This document shows positions 1 through 8,503 of a stretch of DNA of 64,000 nucleotides, piece by piece; the stretch's first letter is position 1, and each line of letters begins with the position of its first letter. The position numbers were made by a program, and so were the translations under genes. The notes under the pieces are model-generated. The model was not told the origin of the DNA and did no database searches. It was given only the letters and a program-made list of their open reading frames with translations. The DNA comes from Haloglomus litoreum (lineage in GTDB: Archaea; Halobacteriota; Halobacteria; Halobacteriales; Haloarculaceae), in assembly GCF_029338515.1 (NCBI RefSeq), contig NZ_CP119988.1:1178001-1242000 (forward strand), read 5' to 3'.

Positions 1-978
1 GGGATGGCCATCGCCTCGCCCCGCATCGTCGAGGAGATGACCGGCGAGCAGACCGATATGCAGGCGCTCGGCGGCCCCGAGATCCACGCCCGGCACTCCG
101 GGAGCGCGGACCTGGTCGTCCCCGACGAGGAGGCCGCCGCCGAGATGGCCCGCACGCTGCTGGGCTACCTCCCCCAGAGCCACGACGCGGCCCTGCCGAC
201 CGAGCCGCCGGCGCCACCTGGGCTGGCGCCCGGGAGCCTGGACAGCGCCATCCCCGAGCGGCCCAACGAGGCCTACGACGTGAACCAGGTGATCAAGCGC
301 GTCGTCGACCGTGACTCGTGGCTGGAACTGAAACCCGACTTCGCCCCGGAGATCGTCACCGGGTTCGGCCGCATCGACGGGCGGCCCGTCGGCGTCGTCG
401 CCAACCAGCCCGAGCACGTCTCCGGCGCCATCTTCCCCGACTCGGCGGAGAAGGCGGCGGGCTTCATCTGGAAGTGCGACGCGTTCGGCATCCCGCTGGT
501 CTACCTCTGTGATACGCCCGGGTTCATGATCGGCTCGGCGGTCGAGAAGGAGGGCGTGCTCCAGAAGGGCCGGAAGTTCATCTACGCCACCTCGAACGCA
601 CAGGTGCCGAAGATCTGCGTCATCACCCGCAAGGCGTACGGTGCGGGGATCTACGCGATGTGTGGGCCCGCCTTCGAGCCGGACGCGACGCTCGCGCTCC
701 CGTCGGCCGAACTCGCGGTCATGGGCCCGGACGCCGCGGTCCGGGCCGTCTTCGCCCGGCAGATCGACGACATCGACGACCCCGCAGAGCGCGAGGCGTT
801 CATCGAGGAGAAGAAGGCCGAGTACCGCAAGGATATCCGCAAACAGGCCTCGAATATGCAGGTCGACGAACTCGTCCCCGCCGGAGACCTGCGTGAACAG
901 CTCGTCGAGCGACTCGGCGCGCTCCGGAACAAGCAGCGCCGCAGCTACGACCGTTACCACGGGACGGTGCTGTTCTGA
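1..978 (+). CDS. acyl-CoA (acetyl/propionyl-CoA) carboxylase, carboxyltransferase subunit, 5' end cut by window
   Basis: C-terminal part of a biotin-dependent carboxylase carboxyltransferase subunit, which moves CO2 from carboxybiotin to acetyl- or propionyl-CoA in the cytoplasm. The reading frame is open to the first base, so the real start lies upstream; the ATG at 4 is probably internal. Visible family features are the core GRIDGRPVGVVANQP, the segment PLVYLCDTPGFMIG, the glycine-rich oxyanion region KAYGAGIYAMCGPAF, and the conserved tail QRRSYDRYHGTVLF. About 325 residues remain of roughly 510-600. The next genes (enoyl-CoA hydratase, acyl-CoA dehydrogenase, CoA-ligase-like) suggest a catabolic acyl-CoA cluster. 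Family assignment is firm; the substrate is not determined. Confidence 0.92.
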   Translation, partial: GMAIASPRIVEEMTGEQTDMQALGGPEIHARHSGSADLVVPDEEAAAEMARTLLGYLPQSHDAALPTEPPAPPGLAPGSLDSAIPERPNEAYDVNQVIKRVVDRDSWLELKPDFAPEIVTGFGRIDGRPVGVVANQPEHVSGAIFPDSAEKAAGFIWKCDAFGIPLVYLCDTPGFMIGSAVEKEGVLQKGRKFIYATSNAQVPKICVITRKAYGAGIYAMCGPAFEPDATLALPSAELAVMGPDAAVRAVFARQIDDIDDPAEREAFIEEKKAEYRKDIRKQASNMQVDELVPAGDLREQLVERLGALRNKQRRSYDRYHGTVLF

Positions 979-1099
979 GGCTCACGGGCCGTCGTCAGGC
1001 GACTCGACCGAGACGGGCAGCGCGCCGAGGAAAAGCTTTAGGCCGTCGGCAGGCCCCAGTTACCGCGACCGCTCCGCAGCGCGGGCGGGACCTGTAACC

Positions 1100-1909
1100 A
1101 TGACACCGGATCCGACAGCGGCCTCGAACGAGGACCTGAGCGTCACGACCAGCGACGACGGCGTGGTCGTGCGAGCCACCATCGACCGCCCGGAGACCCA
1201 CAATGCGCTCAACGACCGGGTGCTCGACGGCCTGATGGCCGTGATGGACGCCGCGGACGGGAGTCCCGCCCGCGTGGTCGTGGTCCGGGGCGCCGATGGC
1301 ACCTTCTGTTCGGGGGGCGACCTGTCGGGGATGGACGAGGACGGGACGCCGTCGATGCAGGAGCGCCGGCGGAGTTCGGGGAAACTCAGCGAGCTGTTCG
1401 AGCGGATGGTCGCCACCTCGGCACTGACCGTCGCGGCGGTCGAGGGGTACTGCCTCGCCGGGGGCTGCGGGCTCGCGGCGGCCTGCGAGTTCGTGGTCGC
1501 CGCCGCCGACGCCGAGTTCGGGACGCCAGAGGTCAACGTCGGGATGTTCCCGATGCAGGCGATGGCGTCGATCATGCCGGCGGTCCGCGAGAAGCAGGGA
1601 CTGAAGCTCCTGTTCACCGGCGAGCACGTCTCCGCCACCGAGGGCCGGGAGATCGGGCTCGTCACGGACGTGTACGATGCCGAGTCGTTCGACGACGAAC
1701 TCGCGGCGTTCGTCGACGAGCTGGCCGCCAACAGTCCCGTCATGATCTCGATGGGCAAGGAGGCGTACTACAACCAGCGGGACATGTCGTTCGAGCGGTC
1801 CTACCGCTACCTGAAGGAGATGCTCGTCCTGCTGATGGAGAGCGAGGACCACGCCGAGGGGGTCGCCGCCTTCCTCGAGGACCGCGAGCCGGCGTGGAAA
1901 CGGCGGTAG
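1100..1909 (+). CDS. enoyl-CoA hydratase/isomerase family protein
   Basis: Crotonase-fold protein of 269 residues, close to the usual 260. It probably hydrates or isomerises an enoyl-CoA in beta-oxidation or a related acid degradation route. Visible motifs are the CoA/oxyanion-hole segment FCSGGDLSGMDED, the second oxyanion segment AVEGYCLAGGCGLAAAC, and EFGTPEVNVGMFPM, which carries the Pro-Glu pair of the active-site region. The frame stays open upstream to 641, but the ATG at 1100 fits the family N-terminus; earlier in-frame codons overlap the carboxylase gene. It lies about 120 bp after that gene and 64 bp before the acyl-CoA dehydrogenase, all on one strand. Exact substrate unknown. Confidence 0.9.
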   Translation: MTPDPTAASNEDLSVTTSDDGVVVRATIDRPETHNALNDRVLDGLMAVMDAADGSPARVVVVRGADGTFCSGGDLSGMDEDGTPSMQERRRSSGKLSELFERMVATSALTVAAVEGYCLAGGCGLAAACEFVVAAADAEFGTPEVNVGMFPMQAMASIMPAVREKQGLKLLFTGEHVSATEGREIGLVTDVYDAESFDDELAAFVDELAANSPVMISMGKEAYYNQRDMSFERSYRYLKEMLVLLMESEDHAEGVAAFLEDREPAWKRR

Positions 1910-1940
1910 GCGACCGGACTCTCCGACTCCACCCGGGCCA

Positions 1941-1949
1941 AGCTATATG
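1941..1949 (+). promoter_or_regulatory. TATA-like box for acyl-CoA dehydrogenase
   Basis: The string agctatatga lies about 25-30 nt before the ATG at 1973. This is the spacing expected for a leaderless haloarchaeal transcript and implies that the dehydrogenase has its own promoter. Confidence 0.5.
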
Positions 1950-1972
1950 ACACCGTCGGGTGAGCGTCCGGC

Positions 1973-3187
1973 ATGGAGCTAGCATTCGATGACTCCGAGA
2001 CGGCACGCGAGCTGGTCGAGCGGACGCGGGCGTTCATGGACGAGGTCGTCATCCCGACCGAGCGCGAGGAGTTCCTCTCCGGCGGCGACATGACCGATGC
2101 GGTGATCGAGGCGCTGCGTGCGGAGGCGAGGGACCGGGGCCTCTACGCCCCCCAGCTCCCCGAGGAGTACGGTGGGCTGGGCCTGGACTTCCGCGACGTG
2201 CTCCCGATGTTCGAGGAGGCAGGGCGGTCGCTGCTGGGGCCGCCGGCGCTCCGGGTGGACGCCCCCGACGAGGGGAACATGCACACCATCGAGATGGTCG
2301 GAACGGACGCCCAGAAGGAGGAGTGGCTCCGCCCGCTCGTCGCCGGGGAGTACACCTCTGCGTTCTCGATGACCGAGCCGATGCAGGGCGGCGGGTCGGA
2401 CCCGAAGATGCTGCAGACGACCGCCGAGAAGGACGGCGACGAGTGGGTCATCGACGGCCACAAGTGGTGGACCAGCCAGGGTGACGAGGCCGACGTCCTG
2501 CTGGTCATGGCCCGCACGAACCAGGAGGCCCACCCCTACGAGGGCTGCTCGTTCTTCCTCGTTCCCCCGGACACCGAGGGCGTCGAACTCCGGCGGGAGG
2601 TGCCGTATCTGGGCGACGCCTGGGGGATCGGCCATCCGGAGGTGATCTACGACGGCGTGCGGGTGCCCGAGGAGAACCTGCTGGGCCCGAAGGACGAGGG
2701 GTTCCAGATCGCCCAGCGGCGGCTCGGCCCCGCGCGGTTGACCCACTGCATGCGCTTCTCCGGGATGGCCCAGCGCGCCATCTCCGTCGCCAAGGCGTAC
2801 GTCCACGAGCGCGAGGGGTTCGGCGAGGCGCTGTCGAACAAGCAGTCGCTGCGGTTCAAGATCGCGCGCGCGGAGACCCGGCTGTACGCGGTCAGGACGC
2901 AGGTCCGCCACGCGGCCCGACAGATCGCTCGGGGGAACGAGGCGCGCACCGAGGTCGCGATGTGCAAGGTCTTCGCCGCGAACGTCGTCAACGACATCAT
3001 CGACGATATGCTGCAGTTGTGTGGCGGCAACGGCATCGCCCGTGACCTCCCCATCGCGCACTTCTACGAGGAGGTCCGCGCGTTCCGCATCTTCGACGGC
3101 GCCGACGAGGTCCACCTCCGGTCGATCGCCCGGGCGAGCTTCGAGAACGTCGACAGGGAGGAGCTCGCGACCGTTACGCGGTTCTGA
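1973..3187 (+). CDS. acyl-CoA dehydrogenase family protein
   Basis: FAD-dependent acyl-CoA dehydrogenase, 404 residues (family about 380-410). It would form the 2,3 double bond of an acyl-CoA and pass electrons to electron-transfer flavoprotein. Domain order is the usual one: an N-terminal helical domain (about 1-115), a beta domain with FSMTEPMQGGGSDP and WVIDGHKWWTSQ for FAD/substrate binding (about 120-235), and a C-terminal helical domain with LQLCGGNGIARDLPI and the RIFDGADEVH segment near the flavin. The N-terminal seven or so residues differ from typical members, but the ATG at 1973 sits at leaderless distance from a TATA box. It works naturally with the preceding hydratase. Confidence 0.93.
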   Translation: MELAFDDSETARELVERTRAFMDEVVIPTEREEFLSGGDMTDAVIEALRAEARDRGLYAPQLPEEYGGLGLDFRDVLPMFEEAGRSLLGPPALRVDAPDEGNMHTIEMVGTDAQKEEWLRPLVAGEYTSAFSMTEPMQGGGSDPKMLQTTAEKDGDEWVIDGHKWWTSQGDEADVLLVMARTNQEAHPYEGCSFFLVPPDTEGVELRREVPYLGDAWGIGHPEVIYDGVRVPEENLLGPKDEGFQIAQRRLGPARLTHCMRFSGMAQRAISVAKAYVHEREGFGEALSNKQSLRFKIARAETRLYAVRTQVRHAARQIARGNEARTEVAMCKVFAANVVNDIIDDMLQLCGGNGIARDLPIAHFYEEVRAFRIFDGADEVHLRSIARASFENVDREELATVTRF

Positions 3188-3225
3188 GTTCGGCCGGGGG
3201 CCCGGCACGGTACACAGAGGCGGCC

Positions 3226-4833
3226 TCAGCGGCTCAGATCGTAGCCGCTATTGCGGTCCCAAACGCCGCTTGTAGCCTCCTCGCGCAGGGCCTCCTTGCT
3301 GACCTTGCCCGAGGGCGTCCGGGGTAACTCCGACCGGATCTCGATGTAGCGGGGGACCTTCAGGTAGGGCAGCTGTTGCTCGCAGCGCTTGCAGACATCG
3401 ACGGGCGTGATGTCGACCCCGTCCTCGGGGACCACCACGGCCTTGACCTCCTCGCCGCCGCCCTCGTTGACGACGCCGACCACGGCGGAGGTCTCGACGC
3501 CGGGCAGGGCGTTGATGACGCTCTCGATCTCGAGCGAGGAGATGCGCCCGGCGATCCGGCCGCGGTAGATGGAGTTCTCCTTGGTCGCGACGAAGTGGAC
3601 GTAGCCGTCCTCGTCGCGGTAGCCGATCCCGCCGGTGTGGATCCACTGGTTCCGGCAGTCCTCGATGGTGCGCTCGGGATTGCCGTAGTAGCCAGTCATC
3701 ATCGCGTTCGGGCGCGTCGGCCGGACGACGATCTCGCCGGGCTCGCCGGTCGGGACCGGCCAGTCGTCCTCGTCGACGATCTCGAGTTCGGCGTAGGATG
3801 GTGGTTTCCCGACGCTCGCGAGGTTGCGGTCGTCGATGCTGTTGTAGGCGGCGATGGTCGAGACCGCCGTCGTCCCGTACCCCTCCAGGAGGGTGATGTC
3901 GAACCGGTCCTCGAACGCCCGGAAGAGCCCCTCGTCCGAGGCGAAGCCCGGGCTGGCGCCGACCGCGACCTCGGCGGGGGTCTCGCCCCCCTCGGGTTCG
4001 ATGTCCTGGTTGTACAGCACCGAGAGCATCCGGCTGAGATAGAGGAAGACCGTGGCGTCGTAGCGGTCGATCTGGTCCCAGAAACGCTCCGGGACGAACC
4101 CGTCCTCGATGATGAACTCCCCGCCCGCGAGGAGTGTTCCCATCACGCCGAGCTGGAAGGTGAAGATGCTGTACAGCGGGAGCGTGGTGAAGATCCGGTC
4201 GTCCTCGTCGTAGTCGAACAGGGTCCGACACGACTCCCAGCCCGTGTTCACGTAGGAGAACTGCGGCATCAACACGCCCCTCGGCTGGTTCGTCGAGTGC
4301 TGCTGGACGTACGTCAGCGAGACGGTGTCGGACTCCTCGACCGACACCTCCGGGGGCGACGTCCGCCCGCCGAGCAGACTCTCGAAGTCCCGGTAGGGGC
4401 TGTCCACTGGCGGGTCGGAGACGAAGTACTCCGCCCCCAGTCCCGGGACCCGGCTCCGGACGGACTCGTAGTCCGCCCGCGTCTGGTCGTCGACGAGCAC
4501 GATCTCGATGTCCGACGTCGAGAGGACGTAGGCCAGGGTATCTCCGGTGAATCGGGTGTCGATCGGGGTGGCGACGGCGCCGAGTTTCGCGAGCGCGAAG
4601 AACGTGCAGACGTACTCGGGGGAGTTGTAGAGGAAGAGTCCGACGTGGTCGCCCGGGCCCACGCCCTGCGCGCGGAACTCGTCGGCGATGGCGTTGGCCG
4701 TCCGGTCGAGTTCGGCGTAGGACATCGTGCGATCCCGGTGCCGGAGGAAGGTCTCGTCCCCCCGCTCGGCGGCCATCCGCTCTACGGCGTCGCTGACCGT
4801 CCGGATCCCCTCCGGTGGAACCGTCGCGGTCAT
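3226..4833 (-). CDS. AMP-dependent synthetase/CoA-ligase family protein with degenerate ATP motifs
   Basis: ANL-superfamily protein of 535 residues, full length for an acyl-CoA synthetase. The overall order is normal: SYAELDRTANAIADEF near the N-terminus, LYNSPEYVCTFFALAKLG, PTGEPGEIVVRP, DEDGYVHF, and the C-terminal PRTPSGKVSKEAL with the A10 lysine. The ATP motifs are unusual. The phosphate-binding loop, normally [ST]SGTTGxPKG, reads VQQHSTNQPRGV; the YGxTE motif reads EGYGTTAVS; and the TGD motif reads HTGGIGYRD, losing the ribose-contacting aspartate. The gene may encode a ligase with reduced or altered activity. Its start (ATG at 4833) overlaps the IclR gene by 4 nt, so the regulator and this gene are co-transcribed. 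Confidence 0.85.
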   Translation of the reverse strand: MTATVPPEGIRTVSDAVERMAAERGDETFLRHRDRTMSYAELDRTANAIADEFRAQGVGPGDHVGLFLYNSPEYVCTFFALAKLGAVATPIDTRFTGDTLAYVLSTSDIEIVLVDDQTRADYESVRSRVPGLGAEYFVSDPPVDSPYRDFESLLGGRTSPPEVSVEESDTVSLTYVQQHSTNQPRGVLMPQFSYVNTGWESCRTLFDYDEDDRIFTTLPLYSIFTFQLGVMGTLLAGGEFIIEDGFVPERFWDQIDRYDATVFLYLSRMLSVLYNQDIEPEGGETPAEVAVGASPGFASDEGLFRAFEDRFDITLLEGYGTTAVSTIAAYNSIDDRNLASVGKPPSYAELEIVDEDDWPVPTGEPGEIVVRPTRPNAMMTGYYGNPERTIEDCRNQWIHTGGIGYRDEDGYVHFVATKENSIYRGRIAGRISSLEIESVINALPGVETSAVVGVVNEGGGEEVKAVVVPEDGVDITPVDVCKRCEQQLPYLKVPRYIEIRSELPRTPSGKVSKEALREEATSGVWDRNSGYDLSR

Positions 4834-5606
4834 CGCTCGCTCCTCGCCGCGGTCAGCGTGCGCGAGAGTTCCTCGACCCGGTCCGCCAGCAGCATCGGGA
4901 TGTCCTCGTCGAGGCTCTCGCCACCGAAGTCGTGGGAGTAGCCGAACACGCCGAGCGCGTGCGAGCAGCCCTGTTCGTCCTCGAACGCGACGCCGATGGA
5001 CTGGACGCCCAGCGCCGTCTCCCCGTCCGTGAAGGCGTACCCTCGGTCGCGGATCTCCGCCAGTTGCTCCAGCAGTCGCTCGCTGTCCGTTATCGTCCGG
5101 TTCGTGTACACCGGGAGCCCGTGGTGGTCGATGATCCGACGGACGTACTCCTCGGGGAGGTGTGCGAGGATCGCCTTGCCGGGGCCGTGCGTGTGGAGGT
5201 ACGACCGCTTCCCGATCCGGCCGTAGACCGCCTGCGTGCCCTCGGGGACGGCACGCTCGACGAAGATCCCTCGGCCCTGCTCCTCGGCGATCCACCACGC
5301 TGCCTGCGAGATCTCCTCGGCCACGTCGGAGAGAGCAGCCCGAACTTCCTCCCTGATGCCGAGCGTGCTCCTCGCGGCCATCCCGTGGGTCAGAAACCGG
5401 AGCCCGATGCGGTACGTCCCGTTCTGGTTCCGCACGTAGCCCATCGATTCGAGAGTGCTCAGGTAGTTGTGGACGGTACTCTTCGCGAGGTCGAGGTGCT
5501 CGGCCAGTTCGGTGATCTCCGCGCCGTCCTGGTTCTGCAGAACCTCGACGATTCGAAACCCCGTCCGGACGGACTTGACGTGACGAGAGGACGATGTCGA
5601 GAGCAT
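4830..5606 (-). CDS. IclR family transcriptional regulator
   Basis: IclR-type repressor/activator with an N-terminal winged helix (ITELAEHLDLAKSTVHNYLSTLE, seen in shorter blocks around residues 28-55) and a C-terminal GAF-like effector domain (about 80-255) that usually binds a small carboxylic or aromatic ligand. About 258 residues from the ATG at 5606, which is preferred because a TATA-like box (cttatacc at 5631-5638, read on the minus strand) sits about 27 nt upstream; an upstream GTG at 5627 would lie too close to that box. It overlaps the CoA-ligase-like gene by 4 nt and probably controls it and perhaps the neighbouring acyl-CoA genes. Ligand unknown. Confidence 0.9.
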   Translation of the reverse strand: MLSTSSSRHVKSVRTGFRIVEVLQNQDGAEITELAEHLDLAKSTVHNYLSTLESMGYVRNQNGTYRIGLRFLTHGMAARSTLGIREEVRAALSDVAEEISQAAWWIAEEQGRGIFVERAVPEGTQAVYGRIGKRSYLHTHGPGKAILAHLPEEYVRRIIDHHGLPVYTNRTITDSERLLEQLAEIRDRGYAFTDGETALGVQSIGVAFEDEQGCSHALGVFGYSHDFGGESLDEDIPMLLADRVEELSRTLTAARSER

Positions 5607-5630
5607 TGATGTATGTTCCCGAGTCACGCG

Positions 5631-5638
5631 CTTATACC
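5631..5638 (-). promoter_or_regulatory. TATA-like box for IclR gene
   Basis: Minus-strand ggtataag about 27 nt before the ATG at 5606, a leaderless-type arrangement. It decides the start used for the IclR gene. Confidence 0.5.
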
Positions 5639-6598
5639 TTTCCCCGATACCGAACGCACTTCCGGTTACAACCCACGGTCTCCTCTCTTCACTATACGAA
5701 TGACGAACACGCCCCGGCTATCACCCGCAGCAATGCCTACGTATTCACGAACCGGCGAGTGATGCGGGTAGAACCACCGGTACGGCCCAGTTCGCATACG
5801 TTATGTGAACGGTGGAGCCCCAGATCACCGAGGCTTCACCGGACAAGATCAGTATTCGGCATATATTTTCACGCCGATACGTCGAAACCGATGTCTGGAA
5901 TCCAGGATGCGTATACGCGAGGGGCTACATGGCCGAAAGCCCGTTCGGTATCCATGCATTCGGGGAGCAACCGCTCCGAGACCTCGGTCAACGGGTTGCT
6001 GGCGGGCTCGGGACCAGTTCCTGAGCCGTAACAGATGTACGGTTGTTAATTATATCTCGACCTCGAGGTACGATGGCCCTCCGGCCATCCGGCCTGTGGA
6101 TGGCCATAGTCTCTTGACGGATACTGCAGCTGTTCAACTTGCGATATATACATAATATATATCTTGACAATAAGAGATATTATCAGAATATAGGGCACAT
6201 ATTAGAAAATTTACGCATCAATATAGTAGTTTCTATCATATTATTGGGAATAAAGATGATTTTGCATTTATGTATATGATTTTATCTTTTTATTATATAG
6301 AGTATGTGATTGGTAATCTGTTTATACTTGGGTTGATTGATGATCCTACTGGCTCACCTGGCCTCTGGGTTCACTGGAGTTCCGTCGGGTGTCGCCGAGC
6401 GGAACAACCGCTGTCGGTCCGACGCGGAGGGGGGTCCCCCGGCGATTACTCCGCCGACGGACGGACCACTCGCGGGTGTGGCGGCCGGCTGATCGTGCAC
6501 GCCGACTGTGGACGCCGGTCCTGGTGACGGTCGGACAGCCCCGTGGCCGCTTGACGGCAAACGGCAGCCTTAGGCGGTCCCATCGATGACCTCCACCC
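5639..6598. other. gene-free 960-bp intergenic segment with AT-rich core
   Basis: No convincing gene. Short open frames here have no recognisable domain and no promoter support. A small hairpin lies at 6072-6089 (gatggcc, loop ctcc, ggccatc), with gatggcc repeated at 6099-6105. From about 6141 to 6335 the DNA is strikingly AT-rich compared with everything before it, with runs such as cataatatatat. It ends just before the methyltransferase gene. Confidence 0.6.
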
Positions 6599-7612
6599 GT
6601 GAGCGACGACCGCGACCGCCGGACCGAGCCGGTCCCCTGCGTCGCCGTCCCGCGTGAGGACGGCGAGGCCACCCGTGCTGCCCTCGCCGAGCGCGACCTG
6701 GTGGACGGCGACCACCGCATCACCGTCGCCGACGGCCGGCTGTACGTGCCCGTCACCGACCCGACGGCCGTCCCCGACGGGTTCGACGTGGTCACCCACG
6801 AGTCCCCCGTCCGCGAGGGCCAGACGCTCCCCGAGGATATCCTCGGCTGGGCGCCGACATACGAGCGCCTCGGGAGGATCGTCATCCTCGACGAGGACGA
6901 CCCCGAGCGCGCCCGCGCCGCGGCCGACGCGGTGATGGAGTCCTCGCTCCCGGCGGAGACGGTCGTCAACCGCGCCTCGAAGGTCAAGGGCGAGACGCGC
7001 GTCCGGGACTGGGACGTCCTCGCCGGCGACGGTACCGAGGCCGTCCACCGCGAGTACGGCTGCGAGTTCCTGGTCGATATCGCCGAGGTGTACTTCTCCC
7101 CGCGGCTCGCGACCGAGCGCCACCGTGTCGTCGGGCAGGTCGACGCCGAGGACCACTTCTTCGATATGTTCGCCGGCGTCGGGCCGTTCGTGATTCCCGC
7201 CGCGAAGCGCGGCGCACGCTGTGTCGGGGTGGACCTCAACCCCGCCGCCGTCCGCTACCTCCGCGAGAACGCCGAACGCAACGGGGTGGCCGACCGCGTC
7301 ACCGCCCACGAGGGCGATGTCAGAGCGGTCGTCGACCGCGAGGACTACGACGGCTGGGCCTCGCGCGTGGTCATGAACCTCCCGCACTCGGCGGACGAGT
7401 TCCTCGAGACGGCCGTGCGGCTCGCTGGCGACGACTGCGTGCTCCACTACTACGACATCCAGCACGAGGACGACCCGTTCGGGCCCGGGGAGGGTGCCAT
7501 CCGCGAGGCCGCCGGCGATGCGTACGACGTGACCGTCGAGACGCGCCACGAGGTCCGGTCGTACGCCCCCCACGAACTGAACGTCTGCCTCGATGTCCGA
7601 TTGACGCGCTGA
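6599..7612 (+). CDS. Trm5/TYW2-like class I SAM-dependent tRNA methyltransferase
   Basis: Probable tRNA (guanine-37 N1)-methyltransferase of the archaeal Trm5 family, 337 residues and near the family length. It would use S-adenosylmethionine to methylate G37 of tRNAs. The SAM-binding Rossmann core is visible: DMFAGVGPFVIPAAKRG (about residue 187), then GVDLNPAAVRYLREN, and the Trm5-type loop VMNLPHSADEFL. An N-terminal region with NRASKVKGETRVRDWDVL precedes it. The start is a GTG at 6599; a nearby ATG is out of frame. Haloarchaea can carry more than one Trm5 paralogue and a Taw2 enzyme, so the exact modification cannot be fixed from sequence. It is the last core-type gene before the tRNA and the accessory DNA. 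Confidence 0.85.
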   Translation: MSDDRDRRTEPVPCVAVPREDGEATRAALAERDLVDGDHRITVADGRLYVPVTDPTAVPDGFDVVTHESPVREGQTLPEDILGWAPTYERLGRIVILDEDDPERARAAADAVMESSLPAETVVNRASKVKGETRVRDWDVLAGDGTEAVHREYGCEFLVDIAEVYFSPRLATERHRVVGQVDAEDHFFDMFAGVGPFVIPAAKRGARCVGVDLNPAAVRYLRENAERNGVADRVTAHEGDVRAVVDREDYDGWASRVVMNLPHSADEFLETAVRLAGDDCVLHYYDIQHEDDPFGPGEGAIREAAGDAYDVTVETRHEVRSYAPHELNVCLDVRLTR

Positions 7613-7640
7613 GGCCGAGACCGTCGCACGGCTTCGGAAT

Positions 7641-7648
7641 CCTTATAC
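7641..7648 (+). promoter_or_regulatory. TATA-like box for tRNA-Thr
   Basis: ccttatac at 7641-7648 lies about 27 nt before the tRNA 5' end, the standard archaeal distance. Confidence 0.55.
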
Positions 7649-7674
7649 TTCGGACCCGACTTCCATCGCGTAGC

Positions 7675-7748
7675 GCCGGTATAGCTCAGACTGGCAGAGC
7701 GATTCCTTCGTAAGGAATAGGTCGAGGGTTCAAATCCCCCTACCGGCT
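7675..7748 (+). tRNA. tRNA-Thr (anticodon CGT)
   Basis: Cloverleaf can be folded by eye. The acceptor arms gccggta (7675-7681) and taccggc (7741-7747) pair perfectly, followed by discriminator T. The anticodon stem attcc/ggaat encloses ttcgtaa, giving CGU, which reads ACG (Thr). The T arm is gaggg-ttcaaat-ccccc and contains one A-C mismatch as written. No intron and no encoded CCA. The accessory region begins directly after it, so its 3' end is the likely integration site of the neighbouring element. Confidence 0.93.
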
Positions 7749-7835
7749 TGGAAGATTTTGTCCACATCCCTTGTACAAAAGGCCACCAGCCACAGCTGTT
7801 GGTGACCACGCGAACAGTAATAGGGGTGGTGCCGC

Positions 7836-8063
7836 GTGAGCGCCGAGCGCCAGCGCGGCCCCGATGGCCCACAGCCGGCGTGCAACCGGACCGGCTCGAA
7901 CTGGTCGCGTGAGACCGCGACCGGCGGCCTGCTCGCCTTCCATCCGCCGTGCCAGCGGTGCTTCCCCGAGGACGGGCCCGGCGAGGGCGACCCCGTCATC
8001 CGGGCGCGGGGCACCGCCGGCAACCGACTCCACCGCCCGGCTGAAGACGGGGGTGCGGACTGA
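7836..8063 (+). CDS. small Cys/His-containing protein, first gene of left operon
   Basis: 75-residue protein from a GTG at 7836. I do not recognise a family. It contains CNRTGSNW and PPCQRCFPED, so a small zinc-binding site is possible. Its stop codon overlaps the ATG of the next gene (TGATGG at 8061-8066), and the following five genes are joined in the same way or by short overlaps. This coupling is the main reason to treat it as real. It lies 87 bp after tRNA-Thr, so it is the outermost gene of the integrated element. Function unknown. Confidence 0.55.
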   Translation: MSAERQRGPDGPQPACNRTGSNWSRETATGGLLAFHPPCQRCFPEDGPGEGDPVIRARGTAGNRLHRPAEDGGAD

Positions 8064-8503
8064 TGGCGGCGACCGACGCCACGCCCGACGGCGCCGTCCT
8101 CGCGACGTACTTCCCCGACGATGCGGATTTCCGGGCCGCAACCGAGCCCCGGACCCTGCCCGCCAGCTGGCGCGCTCCTCGTTTCGACCGCGCCGACCGG
8201 AACGCGACCGAGCACGTCGGCTACGCCGTGCTCATGGTCCGGGGCCGGTTCCGCGGGCTCGATGGGGACCGCGGGCTCATCCGCGTGCTGTACGTCGACC
8301 GCGATGTTTCGCGGACCTGGTATCAGGACTACGAGGCCCACTACGACGGCGCCGGGTATCGGCCTCGCGCGAGCCAGTGGGCCTGTACCCGCGCGTTCGC
8401 CGGCGCCTTCGGCGGGGCCGGCGACCCCGTCGCGGGTGCGGAGGCCGAGGTGCTGGCGCGGCTGCTCGCCGAGCAGTACGACCTCGACGGAGGTGACACC
8501 TGA
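8063..8503 (+). CDS. hypothetical protein in left operon
   Basis: 146 residues, unrecognised. The protein is soluble, with an alternating hydrophobic core (GYAVLMVRGRFRGL, LIRVLYVDRDV) that suggests a small mixed alpha/beta domain and no membrane segment. Coupled on both sides by one-base stop/start overlaps (8063 and 8503). Probably serves the same replication or maintenance role as the rest of the six-gene operon, but no function can be read from the sequence. Confidence 0.65.
   Translation: MAATDATPDGAVLATYFPDDADFRAATEPRTLPASWRAPRFDRADRNATEHVGYAVLMVRGRFRGLDGDRGLIRVLYVDRDVSRTWYQDYEAHYDGAGYRPRASQWACTRAFAGAFGGAGDPVAGAEAEVLARLLAEQYDLDGGDT

Noticed and set aside
3376-4941. 521-codon open frame opposite the CoA-ligase-like gene
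   Set aside because: Exact antisense of a clear ANL-family gene; V/R/D-rich composition, no motif.
5594-6031. 145-codon plus-strand frame upstream of the tRNA methyltransferase
   Set aside because: Starts inside the divergent IclR gene, has no recognisable domain and no promoter.
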